Assembly: GCA_027382625.1 (NCBI GenBank)
Contig: JAJKFJ010021608.1
Span: 1-64,000 of the forward strand
DNA from: Tetmemena sp. SeJ-2015
Taxonomy: Eukaryota > Ciliophora > Spirotrichea > Sporadotrichida > Oxytrichidae
DNA length: 64,000 nucleotides
Reading direction: 5' to 3'
Shown here: positions 10,028-23,660 of the stretch, one piece after another
Position numbering within the stretch: the first letter of the stretch is position 1
Layout of the letters: every line of letters begins with the position of its first letter
Notes under the pieces: model-generated
What the model saw: the letters and a program-made list of their open reading frames with translations, nothing else
Database searches by the model: none
What the model was told of the DNA's origin: nothing
Position numbers and translations under genes: made by a program

Positions 10028-12898
10028 ATGCAATTCAAAAAGAGAGTAAAGTCCTTGATTCATTAAAATTAATGAATTTTGATTAGAGAAATGGATATGT
10101 ATGGAGCTCCTATCGCTCTACAGTACAAAAATAAGTAAAACTACAAAACCTTAAATAATTTAATTTAATGTATTAACTTTGGTGGGAGGTCTGACTACCA
10201 TATTTAAATTAGAGCATTTAATTAATGATTATTCTTCAGAAGTTTAATCTTCGCTTTCTTGATGTACTCTCTAGTAGATGTCTATGACAAAAAGAGTAGC
10301 AAAAAATTTCAAATTAAATCTTATAGATACTTAATTAGCATTAACAGAAAGACTTTTTATAAGGACGCGTTTACAGATAACTCCAGAATAAATTTAAACC
10401 TACAGACGTTCGATGTTGCAGTGACCTTCATGCTATTTGGAATCAACAACACAGAGCCTATTTTATCAAACATTCTCCGTTACTATAACATAAAGAAAAA
10501 CTAATTATTCTAATTTATAAAGTGGTATCAAACGTTGGTAAGTTACGGCTCAAACGGATAAATGGTAACAAATTGAACTTTTTTCGACTCAAAAAAGTGT
10601 GACAGCAAATTAATGCTTAAATTATGATAAAATCTTTAAGCACTCGCTTCGGAGGAAATATTGAAGTCATAGAAAATATGGGACTAGAGGCTTACATCTG
10701 TCCGATAGACATTAATGTTGACATTTATGGATCATAGACCGGAAATTCAAGCTAGTACGCTCTGGTAGTAACTCCTTGTGAAAATCAGACTCTATTAGAT
10801 ATAAAATAATAAATAATTTTGAAGATAAGGGGTATGATTTCAAGTGCGCAACTCAAGATGATATCAATTTCATCTTTGATCGTAGTGTAGCCAGTTGAAT
10901 AATTCAAAAAAATTGGAAACTATATAGGTCAATATATCTTATTTATATTGTCTATAATAAATTATTCGTAAATAAAACTTTTAAAAGTGAGTGTTGTCGT
11001 CATGACAAGTTATAAACAATTTATTTAAACTTATTGAAAAGTTATTTTGATGCTTTTGAAATGAAGAAGTCTCCTATAAAATAGCTATACACTACTTATA
11101 TATATTCAATGGCTAGTGAATTGGCAGGAGCATAAGATATAATGGTTCAAGAGAATACTGTTATTGCACAAGACATGAATTAAGTTTACGATTTATGATT
11201 TTAATTTAGACTCTTGGTTTTGGTCTTTGGTAGGCAGTTCAAACTTTATCTACACAGATATAGTGAAGGGGCGTTTTATGGAGGAACTGTAAAACCTGGA
11301 TTAGTTTCCTCAGTTTGGAATTTATTTCATGATATCACCCTATTAGGATGTAGTCACCAGAACTGTTAAGACGTTTATGGACTGTATATTATAAAAATGA
11401 ATGTATTTTTATTATAGAAATTGCATTTGTAATTTAAAATAACTCTGACAGGAGGGCTTGCAAGTGTTTTAGCTATAATAGCGAAGTACACGATAAGCAA
11501 GCTATAAATACTTTTTCTTAAGGAATCGCTAATAAAGCATCTATTTAAAGTGACAACTGCTAAGCATTAATCAAAGCTTTCATTTCAAGCACAAGCTGCA
11601 TATAAAAATAAATATATGAATAATAATATGTTATTATTTAAATTTGCAGATTCTCTGAAAGTGTCAAATTTCTTAAATCCTGATATGTCTATTTCTCTAA
11701 ATGAATCAGATATTAAGCCTGACCCAAATCTAATAAAAACTATTAAGCCTTAAAGAAGTAAGTTTTACTCTGATAAGTAAAAGAAGCAAACGAGAGTGCT
11801 CTTGGAGGGAGGTGAATCTGAGCAAAGCATAGAGGGCCTATTCATAAGGGACTCTTTGAATTCAAGAAACCAAAATAATCATCAAAAAGATCAAAAGTCA
11901 GTCACTGCAAAGAAATTAATAAAAGAAATCACTTCAAGAGAGTAAGCTAGATTTCATCTCGCTCTTAACAAACTAAAGCATTTTTTGCCTTGCTATTTCA
12001 GATTTTTCAAAAGACCATCTGATAAACAACTTAAATAGGATTATCTCATTTCTATTCTAAAATTTAAATAATTATATTTGACTAATAAATACTAAAAATG
12101 CAATAAGTCAGAGGATATGGTAAATGAATCACTAGATATAGTCAAAGTTAAATATAAAATTTAAAATTTCAAATATTAAAAAGTTTTGAAGACTCTTAGT
12201 GACTCAAGATAAACATATGATAATTATATTTTAAAGAGTTCTGGTGAATCTTCTTTTGAAAGAGAGGTAAAAGGTGCTGTTTGCATTTACAAAAGACAAA
12301 ATCATATTTTATTTTAAATCATAAACACCAATATCCCAAAAATTGATCAGATTGCTAATAAAGATAATAAGAAGTTAAATTATATTTTCATATTTTTAAA
12401 GTTACTGTCGTAAACCATTAAGCTTGGAAAGCAAGAGAAGGAAGTAAGCTTGGAAAAGTCAATTAAAGACTTAGCAAATTTTGCAGAATGTGAGATCCTA
12501 GACTATTAAATTTAAATTATCATCTTGCTCAAGAATTAATACTAGATTAGAAGCTTTTGAGTAGATTTTCTTTAAATAAAGTAACAGAAAATGAATTTAA
12601 AGTTAAATAAACTGTCAAAAATTTTCAAAATCTAAACTAAAACAGTATTTCTAACCAAGAAGTTCTTTTATAAAATAGTCAGACTAATGTCAAATCTCAG
12701 AAGAAAAGATAAATTCACAAGAAAAACAAGAAATTCACTTCTGAATTAAATATTCTCAGTGCAAGGAAAAATAGAAATTCTATGAGTCTTTCTTTATTAT
12801 CAACAAACACTATTTTATTATCTATTTAATTATTTTTTCTCCATTTCTCACGATAAAAATAAGCTGCATCTATTTAGGTGAAAGAAAATTATAAATGA
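10028..12898 (+). CDS. membrane protein paralogue B
   Basis: The start ATG at 10028 gives MQFKKRVKSLIREMDMYGAP once a 24 bp IES is removed. Further IESs at 10151 and 10208 restore the frame into VGGLTTIFKL and a first membrane segment (FFRSLIFAFLMYSLVDVY). A Cys-containing loop follows (YICPIDINVDIYGS, TPCENQTL, KCATQDDINFIFDRSV), then a WFWSLVGSS segment, SPYQDVVTRTVKTFMDC, a second membrane segment (GGLASVLAIIAKYTI) and a long basic tail (NKKNKKFTSELN). No family is known to me. The topology suggests a two- or multi-membrane-span protein with a Cys-rich outer loop. The end is approximate. Confidence 0.6.
10055..10078 (+). other. IES, pointer TTGATT (24 bp)
   Basis: TTGATT at 10055-10060 and 10079-10084. 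Excision joins AAGTCC-TTGATT-AGAGAAATGG and aligns the protein start with its paralogues. Confidence 0.85.
10151..10172 (+). other. IES, pointer TTAA (22 bp)
   Basis: TTAA at 10151-10154 and 10173-10176. Excision shifts the frame into VGGLTTIFKL, matching copy A. Confidence 0.7.
10208..10227 (+). other. IES, pointer ATTA (20 bp)
   Basis: ATTA at 10208-10211 and 10228-10231. Excision removes an in-frame TGA and gives TIFKLFFRSLIFAFLM, matching copy C. Confidence 0.75.
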
Positions 12899-13000
12899 AT
12901 GAAATATTAATTTATTGAATTAAATCAAACTTAAAATTAAAAAAACTCTATTTAAAAACATTATCTAAAGCAATATTGTAAAATTGAAGAAGGAATTCTC

Positions 13001-15770
13001 ATGTAAGTAACTCAAAGTTTTTAAAATATAAGAAAAAGAGAATAAATGAGCTAATTTATTTAATTCTCTTAATTCTTGTTTTAAACTAACTCAATATCTA
13101 CTTTATCTTGAAATCTAAATCATATTTTATAATTTACTCGTAAGGATGGTTGAATGCAAATAAACCAAACCCGAGGAAGATGATAATCAAATAATTTTGA
13201 AATATTCCGTTGACCATTATAGCTACTTTGCAATATATAAAGAAGCTAACCCATGGGCATAAAATCATCATTGAAACTTCAGTGTTGATGTTTTGTTTTC
13301 TTTTGAATTATCTCTATGTTTATGTAGCCTTTTCGATCAATTAAAGTAGCTTTGAAAATTGACAGGACTGCAACTGGATTTTAAGATTTTTTGGATTTAT
13401 AAATGCAATTTACATTTTTATATATATGATGGGGCCTCTATGAAAATCTACAGAACTTTTCATAGCAAGCGCATAAGCCATAGCTCCTCTGAGTCCTCCA
13501 AGCCACATCACTGATTGGAATTTCTTAGTGACTACAGTTTGATTCCTAGATTTATTGACTAGCCATGTCACGATTGAGATGCATTAATTGCCCTATTGTT
13601 ACAGTTAGTGGGAGTAGATAGGGACCCATTTACTCTGTGATATAGTAGAGTATTCTAGAAGATGAAAACGAGTGTCTCTGCAGTTTAGGCAACTGTTTCA
13701 TATCCTGTTTTAAGTACATTTCTGGCTGAGTTTGATATATTTGGTTAAGCGTAGTAGGAGAGAAATATTACTGCAAGTTATGTTATAGCTACTATACCTG
13801 AAAACTCAAATCCTTCTGCCACTAAGTAGCTAAATTTTATTCATACAGAGAGGCTTTTCGATCTCAAACTTATATCATAAGAGTGCTGATGATATTCCTA
13901 TAAACAGAGAGCCTAGTAGAATAAATACAATTTATTGAAAGAATTATCAAGAAAGATTTTGCAGACAACCTCAAATTTATAATTGGAGTATGAGTAATCA
14001 CGCTTAGTAGATTCGTGAACAGTGCTATACATAATTTTTATCACTATATTTAAACATGACAATTGATATGGCATCATTAAAAATGCTTTCTCCGAAGATG
14101 AGTATATAAAGAGTAATGTCTACCTCCATTTCTTTGAAAATAAAGCTTATAAATGCTATGCAACTGGATCTGTTGATGATATAAGAGCTCCGAATGCTAA
14201 ACTCTCATGAACTGAAAAGCTTGGAGATATTGATGGAAACTAACCCATTAGATAAAACATCGCACTTGATGAAAGGATTGCAATAAATGTTCCCAAAAAT
14301 GCATAGAGCAGTATACTTCCTATATTCTTAATCAAAATTTAGATGCTAAATTTAATTCTTGAAGAAGGGTTTCTTTTTAATGTTGAACCCTGACTCAAAA
14401 ATAATTGGTGGGAGCAGCAAGAGCATGAACAAGCGAACAAAATTAAATTAATTAAATATGTCCATTAAATGGTTTGAAAGATTTGTCATATAAGTTTCCT
14501 AGCCAAGCATCTTTAGGGAGAAGCCTTATTATGATTCTTGGAGATACTTGTGGTGCTTTTTCTTCAGATAATGACCACCCATAATTGAGATCATCATTAG
14601 AGCTAGGAGGATGAGTATCCAAACTATACTCTTAATTATATACTCAAGATATAAAAATTAATTCAGGAGCTTAATGTTAAAGTATAAAATATTTTAAGTT
14701 GCTTATTCAAACTCTAATAGCACAGTATTTCACGAAATGAATATAGGCGAAAAGTATTTTTACTCTAGGACCCTGAATTTATTCTTGAAGTTTATACAGC
14801 AATTCTTCTTTTTCTTTTAAGTTCTATGTATATCAGAAGAAAAATAGGTTTAAATATAGGTGCTTTAAATTTGCTTTGTAATAATTTTATGAAACCCCTA
14901 TAAGAAAGTTAGGAATAAATTTATTGTAATATTTAGGAAGGACTCATTTCATCTGAATTGGCATTTTCATTGCTGTCGACACTGACAATGTCAGCATTTC
15001 TTCTATAAGATTTGATTAAGAAATGAATTTCTTACTTTTGGAATACATCAAGTCTTGTTAAAATTGCTCTTTAATTTTATATTTAATTGGGTGAAGACTA
15101 GATCCAACCAACAAAATTGAAGCTTAAGAATAGAGGAGAGTCACCAAAAGCATGATGGGGCCTGTAAACATAAATTATAATTAAATACGACTTCCAGAGA
15201 GTGTTGTATATTTGAGAAAAAAAGTTTTGATTGAGATGTTGAGATATCTAGCTATTCCTAGGTTGATTACAGTTATTGGAAAAATATGAGTTTCATAAAT
15301 TTTAGATCTCTAAAGCAGCATCTTATTCACTCTTAAAACTCTTAGCTTGTCTTTTTAAAATATAAGCTGTAAAGAGTGCTATTTCTTTGTCTATGAATTA
15401 ATTTATAAAACTATAAAGACAATAGCATCTCGTTGGAGTATGATTATAATCATTGGTTTAATTAATTTTGCATATCAATAAAATGCATTTTAAATAAAAT
15501 AAGATTGAGGGAGAAGCCAGCAATCATCCCAACTAGAGTTGTTAAGCCTGATTCTACTAGAATAATTTTTATTTTTGAAAACTTGGGATGAGTATCTCAG
15601 TGCTTAGTTCCATCTAAAATAAGAAAGAGCTTTTAACTATTGGCAAAGAATATTTTTCTTACTGTATCCTCTTCAGATCGGCTCATTTATTGGAGCTCTC
15701 CTTTTCCATAGTAGTGTGAAAAGTGATCTTTATGGCTGGTCGTCTCAGTTTTATTTTTCTATTGAGGCAT
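13001..15770 (-). CDS. Na+/H+ exchanger (SLC9/CPA1 type)
   Basis: The minus-strand start MPQQKNKTETTSHKDH lies at 15770. Landmark motifs of plasma-membrane or organellar Na+/H+ exchangers appear in order: IILVESGLTTLVGMIAGF (membrane segment, about 15530), LLLPPIIFESGFN (about 14390), GALISSTDPVA and FGESIFNDAISIV (the ion-binding Asp region, 14080-14200), and GLRGAMAYALAMKSS (about 13470). These proteins exchange Na+ (or K+) for H+ across a membrane to control pH and volume. The sequence is broken by several AT-rich IESs I did not resolve. Part of the region upstream of LLPPIIF is hard to read. The TGA at 12999-13001 is the first in-frame stop and may extend too far; the family call is secure. 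Confidence 0.85.
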
Positions 15771-15945
15771 TTCAAGTATAATAATTTAATTTTTTTGAAT
15801 AAAGTTAGCTCATTTTACAAATTTAAAATTTTCTAAATTTATATTTCCATAGAATTTAGCTATAGATTTTGCTTCAATCTCATCCTATTATTAAATTAAG
15901 TAACTTCAAAGCAAATTTGTAATTAATTCATAAATAATAAAAGGA

Positions 15946-18047
15946 ATGGACTTGCTAAGAAGTAATGTTGTGTTGGTTTTAAACAGATGTTTTAGACTCT
16001 TCAGAATTTTCGAATTTGGAAAATAGACAACTCACTAACAACCAAAATAATCCAAGGGAGAGCTAAGTCCCAGGAATTTAAGTGCAAGCAATCAGTAGTT
16101 TTACTCAGAATTCAGCTGGAGGAGGAGGTTTGGGAAGTGGGAGGCAGAACAACAGCCCAGCTTAGAGGGGAAGTTAGTTGAGTAATAACATCAGAATAAC
16201 TGATGGAAGCAACCATCCTTTGCATTCTATATAGCCAGAGGGATGGAATAACATCCCTATTTGTTTAGTCAAGGCTATCAAGTTATAATTTAAATTAATG
16301 CATTATAATAAAGATGATGATTGATAACATAGTCAATATAGACAATAGACTCAAACAAGTCAATGTTAACATGGACTAATAAAAAAAGAAGGACTTTGCT
16401 ACTATTCAGAGACTCGAGAAGGACTTTCATAAAAAAGAGGAAACGCTTCAGCAGGGAATCGATCGAATTGAAAATGGACTCTCTCAGTAATTTACTAAAT
16501 AGTTGTAAGATCTTGAGCAATAAGTTATGAATCATCGAGAGCGAGTAGAATAGATTGGTGAGACAGCTCATTGAACTTTGGACTAGGTAAATGCTAAGTT
16601 GAAAAACATAGATGACTCTGATAAGCTAAAAAACTGGCTGCTTTTGGTTTTAGACTCTTAAATTTCCTCCGCTAAATCTGAGATAAGGCAAATGATTTAT
16701 ACCGTTGAGGATGATTTCTTCAGATTCCAGCAGTAATTTTAAATTCCGGGAGTACTTGGAGGTAATGATCCCACATTTGAGACTGTTAGGGAATTCTTGA
16801 ATGATTACTACAACTAGAATAAGAAAAACTAGGTCGAAATTCAAAAGAAAATTACAGAAATAGAGAGAGTATAAATTGAAAAGTTAGAGGACAAGGTCTA
16901 CAAATTGAATAAAAATTTTGATGAATACTTGGCTTAAAATAAAACAAAAGAAGATGCTTTAAAGTCAAAGCTAGAGGATGAGGGTAATAAGTAGTCGCAA
17001 TTTCTAAACAGTAAGAATGAAGAACTTTAATTTTTATAGATTTGAGAGAAAGCTTAGAAATAGCTAATAGAGAACAAAAATCTGCTGATGAATGGATTGA
17101 GTAAGCGAAAGTGGAGATCTAAATGATAAACGCTAATCTAAATGCAAAGGACTCTATTTACAAAGATATCTAAAAGTATTAATCCCTTTAAATAATATAT
17201 CTTTAGGGAGCTTAATCTGCAAAGATCAGAGCAACTAGATTTAAAAAATGGTGTATAGTCTACAGGAAAAGACATTCACTAGTTCAAGGTGTACTTCTAA
17301 AAATAAATCGATATCATAACTCGTCATATCACTAATAACAAAAAGGGAGGAGGAATTAGTGCAGGAGGGTCAACTTATTCTGGCTAGGATGATATGCCAC
17401 TCTCAAAAAGGATTGCAGAGTTGGAATGAGCCTTAGATAACGCAGGGATAACTTAGAGATCAGATGGACATAATACAAACAGAAAAGATGTAAACGTCTC
17501 TAATTTAGCAAGTTAGCGAAGTCAACATGATATGCAGAGGAGAATAGAAATGTTAGAAAAGCAAGCAAAGACTCTCCTTAAGAGAACAGAGATTATGTAT
17601 AACGAGCTTAGAAGCAATACAGCGATCATCAACAGAATGAAATCTTAGCACTCAAGACTTTCCTAGGGATCTCATGAAGATGAAAAGTATGGAAACTTAA
17701 ATCACCCCTTAGTCATTCAGATCAAATCTTAAAGGTGACATGAAAGTTAGTAACTCAAATTATTTTATATTTTAAACTCTAAAAGAGATTTCAGCTAATC
17801 TAGCTTTCAACTTCATCAAAAAAATAGTGGGTTTGGAGAGGTGAATTTCTTCGATGACGGAGATACTCCAAAAAGCATGCTTTTGTCAGCCTCCAAGAGA
17901 AAGTAAATGTCGATGATTGAAGGATTGATGGATGGGGACATAGATGAGGATGACTTAATGAAATCAAATGCGATGGGTATTTTCTCACCAATAAGCAAGT
18001 TTGCTAATAAAAAAAGCAGTCACGATGATATTTAATTAGTATTTTGA
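15946..18047 (+). CDS. coiled-coil protein
   Basis: ATG at 15946 opens a 16-base exon joined across a 25 nt intron to give MDLLRNVLDSSEFSNLE. A disordered Gly/Ser/Gln region follows (GGGGLGSGRQNNSPAQ), then a long charged helical region rich in Lys, Glu and Gln (HKKEETLQQGIDRIENGLSQ, EIERVQIEKLEDKVYKLN, RRIEMLEKQAKTLLKRTE) typical of coiled coils. The C-terminus contains FFDDGDTPKSMLLSASKRK and ends at TGA 18045. Frame changes near 17040 and 17200 mark small unresolved IESs. TAA/TAG occur many times as Gln. A cytoskeletal role is possible, but no family is recognised. Confidence 0.75.
15962..15986 (+). other. 25 nt intron
   Basis: GTAATG...TAAACAG; splicing joins AGA-A to AT-GTT and extends the open frame to an upstream ATG. 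There is no flanking direct repeat, so an intron is more likely than an IES. Confidence 0.6.
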
Positions 18048-18237
18048 AAGTGACAGCTCGAAGCCATTGCCTTAAGTTTAGCAAGAGCAAAAATAAAATA
18101 CCGAAAATTGGGTGATAAATTCAAGAAAATATATATTGTTTGTTTATAATCCATTTAAGATACATATAAGGACCTATTAAAATTTAATAAAGCTTTAAGA
18201 AAAGATTAACTAGAAGAGAGAGGAAGAATAACTCAAT

Positions 18238-19658
18238 ATGGTTGAGGAGATACCTCTGGATAAGCCAGAAAAGTAGATTTTATAAGAGATGGGATTAAAT
18301 AAACAGAAGCTAAGTAATGCTTAGAAGAGAATCACTTTAGAAGATGCTCTTGGAAATGTGGATGAGAATCCTCTCAAACTTGCTTTGGACAAAGGGTTTT
18401 AAAAAAGGGGGAAGCGAAACCAAGTCTTTATAATTTCAAAAGGCAATCTGCAGATGATACTGTGTACGGATCAGCAGCAGATAGTGTCTCAAATAGACAA
18501 CAGTTGCAGCAAAGGTTTGGAAACTCAATCACAGATATTCACTAATAAGAGAATACATCGCACTAAACTGGCACACCATATGAAAATGCTTCAAAAAAGC
18601 AAATGCCTTCTAGCATGAAAAATAATGAAAAAAGCAGATTATCGTAAACAGTAGTAACCTCTCCAACATCAGGTCGCATGAACCTAAATAAATATGTAAA
18701 AGGGGCAATAACTCCTAAGGGAGGAGACTATCAGAGCTAAACATTAACCCCACACAACTAAACTGCTCAAAATAATATTCGAATTAAAGGCAAAATCTAA
18801 GATCAAGAAAATCATAGAGCCAAATCGTAAATTGCTAAACTCAATTTAAGTTAGCTAGACAACAAAAATAATAAGATTCAAAATATATAATTCTCTCGAG
18901 ATACTACGACTCCTCCCCCTTAAGGATTAATGTCGGGCTTCGACTAAAGTTTCGCTTAAAATTCTTCTCAAACAGCTTCTCATGGAATGGGAGGAAGGCC
19001 TCTTTACACTATAAAAGAATAGAGCTTAGAATAATTAAATGCAAGGTAGGATTAAAGCTTACAATAGAACTCAATAAATTTTGGACTGCAGTAAAAGCCT
19101 AACTCAGCTGCATAGTAATCTTAAAATTTGATTGATTCTCAATTTCTACCTGCAATTGATAACAGTAGCAAGTAACCCATACCAAGTGAGGAGCTCCAAA
19201 AAATATAATCTCAAATAAGCTCTTCAAAGTAACTGTTAGAGAAAAGAAGACTGGGAAGCAGTAACTAGCTTACACATAGTGGAGGAATGAATGTTAATGG
19301 TCTACCTAATTCAACATAGCTAATTAATGTTGCAAACCTAAATTTTAGTGGGACGACAATTTCTTAACCATAGGGTATAACTCTCAACAACGATATGATA
19401 ATGGGACCTAATTTCAGTTAGTAAAATCACTCTAAAAATAGAGGAGGACTAAATATAACCATGAATTTGAGACCTGGCAATAACATACTCGATAATATTT
19501 AAGGAACAATTCGAAATCAGTCTAACAGAGGAAGATAAGGCGCAAATACAGCATTAGGCAACGAAAGAATAAAAAATGTCATGGTTCCATTAGAAGTAAA
19601 ATTTGAAAATTTTGAATCTAATGCTCAAGTGGCAAGAATAAACAATCATAAATTTTGA
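18238..19658 (+). CDS. Q/N/S-rich low-complexity protein
   Basis: ATG at 18238 gives MVEEIPLDKPEKQILQEMGL. At about 18400 an A6-G5 run coincides with a one-base frame change, which could be an indel error or a tiny IES; beyond it the frame is open for about 1.2 kb to TGA 19656, with many TAA/TAG codons as Gln (LQQRFGNSITDIHQQ, SRDTTTPPPQGLMSGFDQ). The protein is dominated by Ser, Asn and Gln and has no recognisable domain. It lies 190 bases after the coiled-coil gene on the same strand. Function unknown. Confidence 0.7.
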
Positions 19659-19942
19659 GTGAGATGAATTTATTTTTTGTCATTCTATAATATGAAATAC
19701 ATTGATTAGCTTATTAAATAGTGGGATAAAATAACTTATGAAATTATATAATCTAATGCTTTAATTTATAGCCTAAAAATTCTTAAATAAATAGGCATGT
19801 TAAATAATAAGTTCATTTACTGAGGATAATTATAAAAGCTAATCTTGATTTGAGAAGAACTCTTTAATAAGATATTTATTAAGCTACTCCTATAAACTTA
19901 AAATTACTTTAGGTAAAGTGAAAGCCTTCCAAACAAGAGAAA

Positions 19943-22900
19943 ATGAGGTTCAGAGATAAAATAAGAGGTTGGGTTTAAAGTGCGGATATGTATGGGGCTC
20001 CTATCTCACTCATCTATAAAGGCAAACACACTTATCAAACAATTTAGTATACTTATTTTTAAGTTTGTTATCAAACAGTGTTTGGAGGAGTGGTGACAAT
20101 TTATTTATAAATTTATCTGCGCAGTCTTATATTGGGATTCATTTTCTACTCCTTGTTAGATGTATTCAATAAAAAAGCAAACATTTTTAAAATAATATTG
20201 ATAATAGAATATGTTTTTAAATAAACATAAATAGAAGAACTTTTTACAGAGACTCTTTTGTTGAGTCTGAGAAAGTGGACCTTAACTTATAAAGCTTCGA
20301 CGTCGCTGTAAACTTCATGATAACTGGTTTCGAAGACCCCTCCTTTGTGATAGAAAATATGGAGCGATATTTTAAAGTTGACTGGTTCTAAGCCAAAGTC
20401 AGTTACGACAAAGAAGGACAAATGATTATGGAAAATGTTGACTTAGGAACCCAATTCTGCAATAAATTTATTAGCTTAAATTAGAATAGCTCTAGATTTG
20501 GAGGAGACAAGAATTTTATAGAATAAATGAGTGTTAGTCAATATTTGTGCCCTGAGAACTTAGATATGCAGGTTTATGGCTCACAAACAGGAAACTCAAG
20601 TCAGCTTTTTCTTAATGTAGTTCCTTGTAGCAATAAGACATTGGCAGAGCAAGGAAAAAATTTCACATGCGCAACTGAAGAACAAATTTTGGGAGTATTT
20701 GATAAGACACTAGCCACTCTTATAGTTATGACCAGCTAAATAAAATATTGAGAATAGAATTGCATTCATAATTAAATCAAAATATACTTTGACGCATTTG
20801 AATTGTAAAAATCACCAATCAAGCCACTTTATTCTACTCTCATCTTTCATAATTTGATTTATTATGAGTTAATAATAAGCTTTAAGCTGATATTTAAATT
20901 CAATAAATAATCTATTCAATGTCAGGATAGCTAGGCTGTGGTTAAGATATCTATATTTCCAAGAACACCGTACAAACATAAGACTCTTTTTATTTATTTC
21001 TTGGTTTTGGTCAATGATTAAGAATAAGTATTGTAAAGTTAGGAAGATAATTAAAAAGTTTATTCTTATATTAGAATTAAGAATAATTTGCTGATCTATA
21101 GAAATTTAAAGCAGTTTTTATTTATATAAAAAACTTACCTTTTTAATTTCAATTACTAATTTTAAATGTCTTTTGATATATCATAATATAAAAAGCTCAC
21201 TCCACGAAAACTATCTAGAATAATATAAATAAGCGAATAAGCGAATAAGTTGATTTAATATGTTTTGTGATATGATTTTTTAAGATTGCAAAGTTTCTTT
21301 TTTAATTAGGAATTTAAATTAAAAGCGAAAACTTTAGTTCAAAGGCTGTTTTTAACTGGTCTGACCTGCAATTCTTAAATGCTTATAATGATTAGAATAT
21401 TATACTTATCTGGAGATTGTGAGAGGACCAAGTTATGGCGGCACTCTTAAGCTAGGTATTATTGACCACCTGTCAATATATTTTATGATTTCCTCTCACT
21501 AGGATTTTTACACCCGAACTGTTAAAACCTTCCTAGACTGCATTTCACTTGCTTTAAAATATAAATGAGCTGGAGGATTGGCAAGTGTATTAGCTATCAT
21601 TGCTAAATTTACTATCACTAAAATATCTGAACAGTGCTTTCATGAGCAACTCCTCAAAAAGATATTTAGAATTGTCACGAGCAGACCTGATCAACTAATT
21701 ACATTTACGAATCCGCAATTCAAGATTATTAACTATAATTCTATATCTTTTGAATTAAAGACAAGCAGAAGTTTACTAGAATCAGCTCAGAAACAAATAT
21801 ATCTCATTTTTGTATTGCTCATAGATAAAAAATTAAATGCCAAGAAAACTTAGAAAAAATTTGGTTAAAATTTAAAATTGGAAATTCCATTATAAAACAT
21901 GAGGCATCTGGTAATTTAATTAATATAATGTTTAATGTTAACATAATTAAATGCCCTCAATAATTGTTATCTAAAATTTGAATCCTAAAAAGTCAATTCT
22001 TTTTTTTATATCTCATTTATTTAACTATATTTTAATCTTTTTTTCATTTAAATTCTGGCTTTGAAAATCATATCACTGTAATTTAACAAATTAAAGTGTT
22101 CAAACTCATTTCTGAGTTATATCAAACCTTAAAATAATCTAAAATTATATTTAATATATTTATTTTACACGGAAAATATATTGTCATAAAGAGATAGCCA
22201 CAAGTGATTTTATAAATATATTTTTCAAAATCAATAACGTTTTTTAATTAAAAAAATATTTAATTTTACTTTATCTAAAATAAAACAGCATACTAAACCA
22301 AATATTATCTATCTAAATAAAATATATGATGTTATTTAAACATTTGTTATTTTTAAATTGGGTTTATCATGTCAACCTCAAAGGAAAAGATAAATGAGAA
22401 TGACTCCATGGCATCTTTAAGTAGGCAAGTGCAGAAAAAGACTAAATTAAGAGATAAAATTTTATATGAAGGTGGCCAAACCGAAAATCATAAATCTACT
22501 AAAAAGCAAAGAAAATAGAAAACTAAACTTAGTAAGAGCAGAAACTATAAATTCAATCATTGATTTTCGGCCTTAGAATATGCAAAGAGACTTGAGCATT
22601 TAAAATAATTATATGCAACCACCATTTCTTAATAAAAACTAAAACATCAAGAAACCAAATAAAATGATTAAGCAATTAATAGAGAAGATGTCACCAGAAT
22701 AGAGGTCTTTTAGAAATCATTTGACTATAATAAATTTAATAATATTTTAAGACGATTCTCAGAGTTTCATGAGTATTAGTAGCAGCTACAAACTTTAAAG
22801 CAACGATAAACAACATGATAAGTAACCTCAAAAATAATCTACTCACTTAGTCTTTGACATTCCGTTTTCTTCGAGAAGAGGGGACGCTTTTATTTATTTA

Positions 22901-23660
22901 TCTATTTTCTTCATCAGCTCGTAGCTGAGAATAAAGTTTAATTTTATTTTAGCTTATAAAAAACAAAAGCTTCCTTTAATACAAATTAGGAAGCCAGATC
23001 AGTGTACGACACTCTTTTTAAAAGAGTAAGACCAACAGATTTAGGGTATGCTAAAAACAGAGTAAAGAAGCTTTTGTGCAGCATGTTTGTCTATTCTCGA
23101 AATGTTACTTTCCTAGATAAAAAAGACATTTAAATGCTTAATAATTATTTTGAACCAGGCACGCTATAAAATAGAAAAATCTCTGGACATCGTTAAAGTT
23201 TATTTAATCTATAAATAAAGTATTGTAGGGAGTAAATCGCTCTAAGATACTTTCATAGTTGCTACTCACTGAAAGACATAGGAGATTGTTATCTTACACG
23301 CGTTCAAATTTAATAAACCTTCCAAACTAGAAACCTCATTAAATAAATGGATCTCTATCTCTTAGCAAGTCAGATTTTTATAATAAATTTACTTAAATAA
23401 AAAAAAAAATAGATTAAATATATGAGAATAAAGACCTCAATTACACTAGTGCACTCAAAAGATCAGTTAGAGATGTCATATCCAATTCTTAAACTTCTCA
23501 TATAATTTATAAGCTCCAAATAATTAAGTATTTTTGGAGGAGCTACTTATCTGTGGAATTTCAATAAAATCTCATCCTATAGTAATTTACGATATTATCA
23601 GAAATAAAATATAGTTTGCAAAGCTTATTTTAAAATAAAAATGGCTTTAGAATTGGTTGA
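19943..23660 (+). CDS. membrane protein paralogue C
   Basis: ATG at 19943 gives MRFRDKIRGWVQSADMYGAP. After removal of a 36 bp IES the frame reads GKHTYQTVFGGVVTIYL then LRSLILGFIFYSLLDVF (membrane segment 1), DLNLQSFDVAVNFMITGFED, SRFGGDKNF, a loop with Cys (YLCPENLDMQVYGSQTGNSS, VPCSNKTLAEQGKNFTCAT), and GGLASVLAIIAKFTITK (membrane segment 2, 21570). About 500 AT-rich bases (21855-22368), probably IES, precede a tail (22369 onward, RDKILYEGGQTENHKSTKKQ) that aligns with the EGGES segment of B. The segment 22960-23660 is coding-like, but its membership in this gene and the exact end are uncertain. It lacks the TTGATT IES seen in A and B. Confidence 0.6.
20032..20067 (+). other. IES, pointer TTATCAAACA (36 bp)
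   Basis: A 10 bp direct repeat TTATCAAACA at 20032-20041 and 20068-20077 flanks AT-rich DNA. Excision gives THTYQTVFGG-like sequence matching the paralogues. Confidence 0.85.
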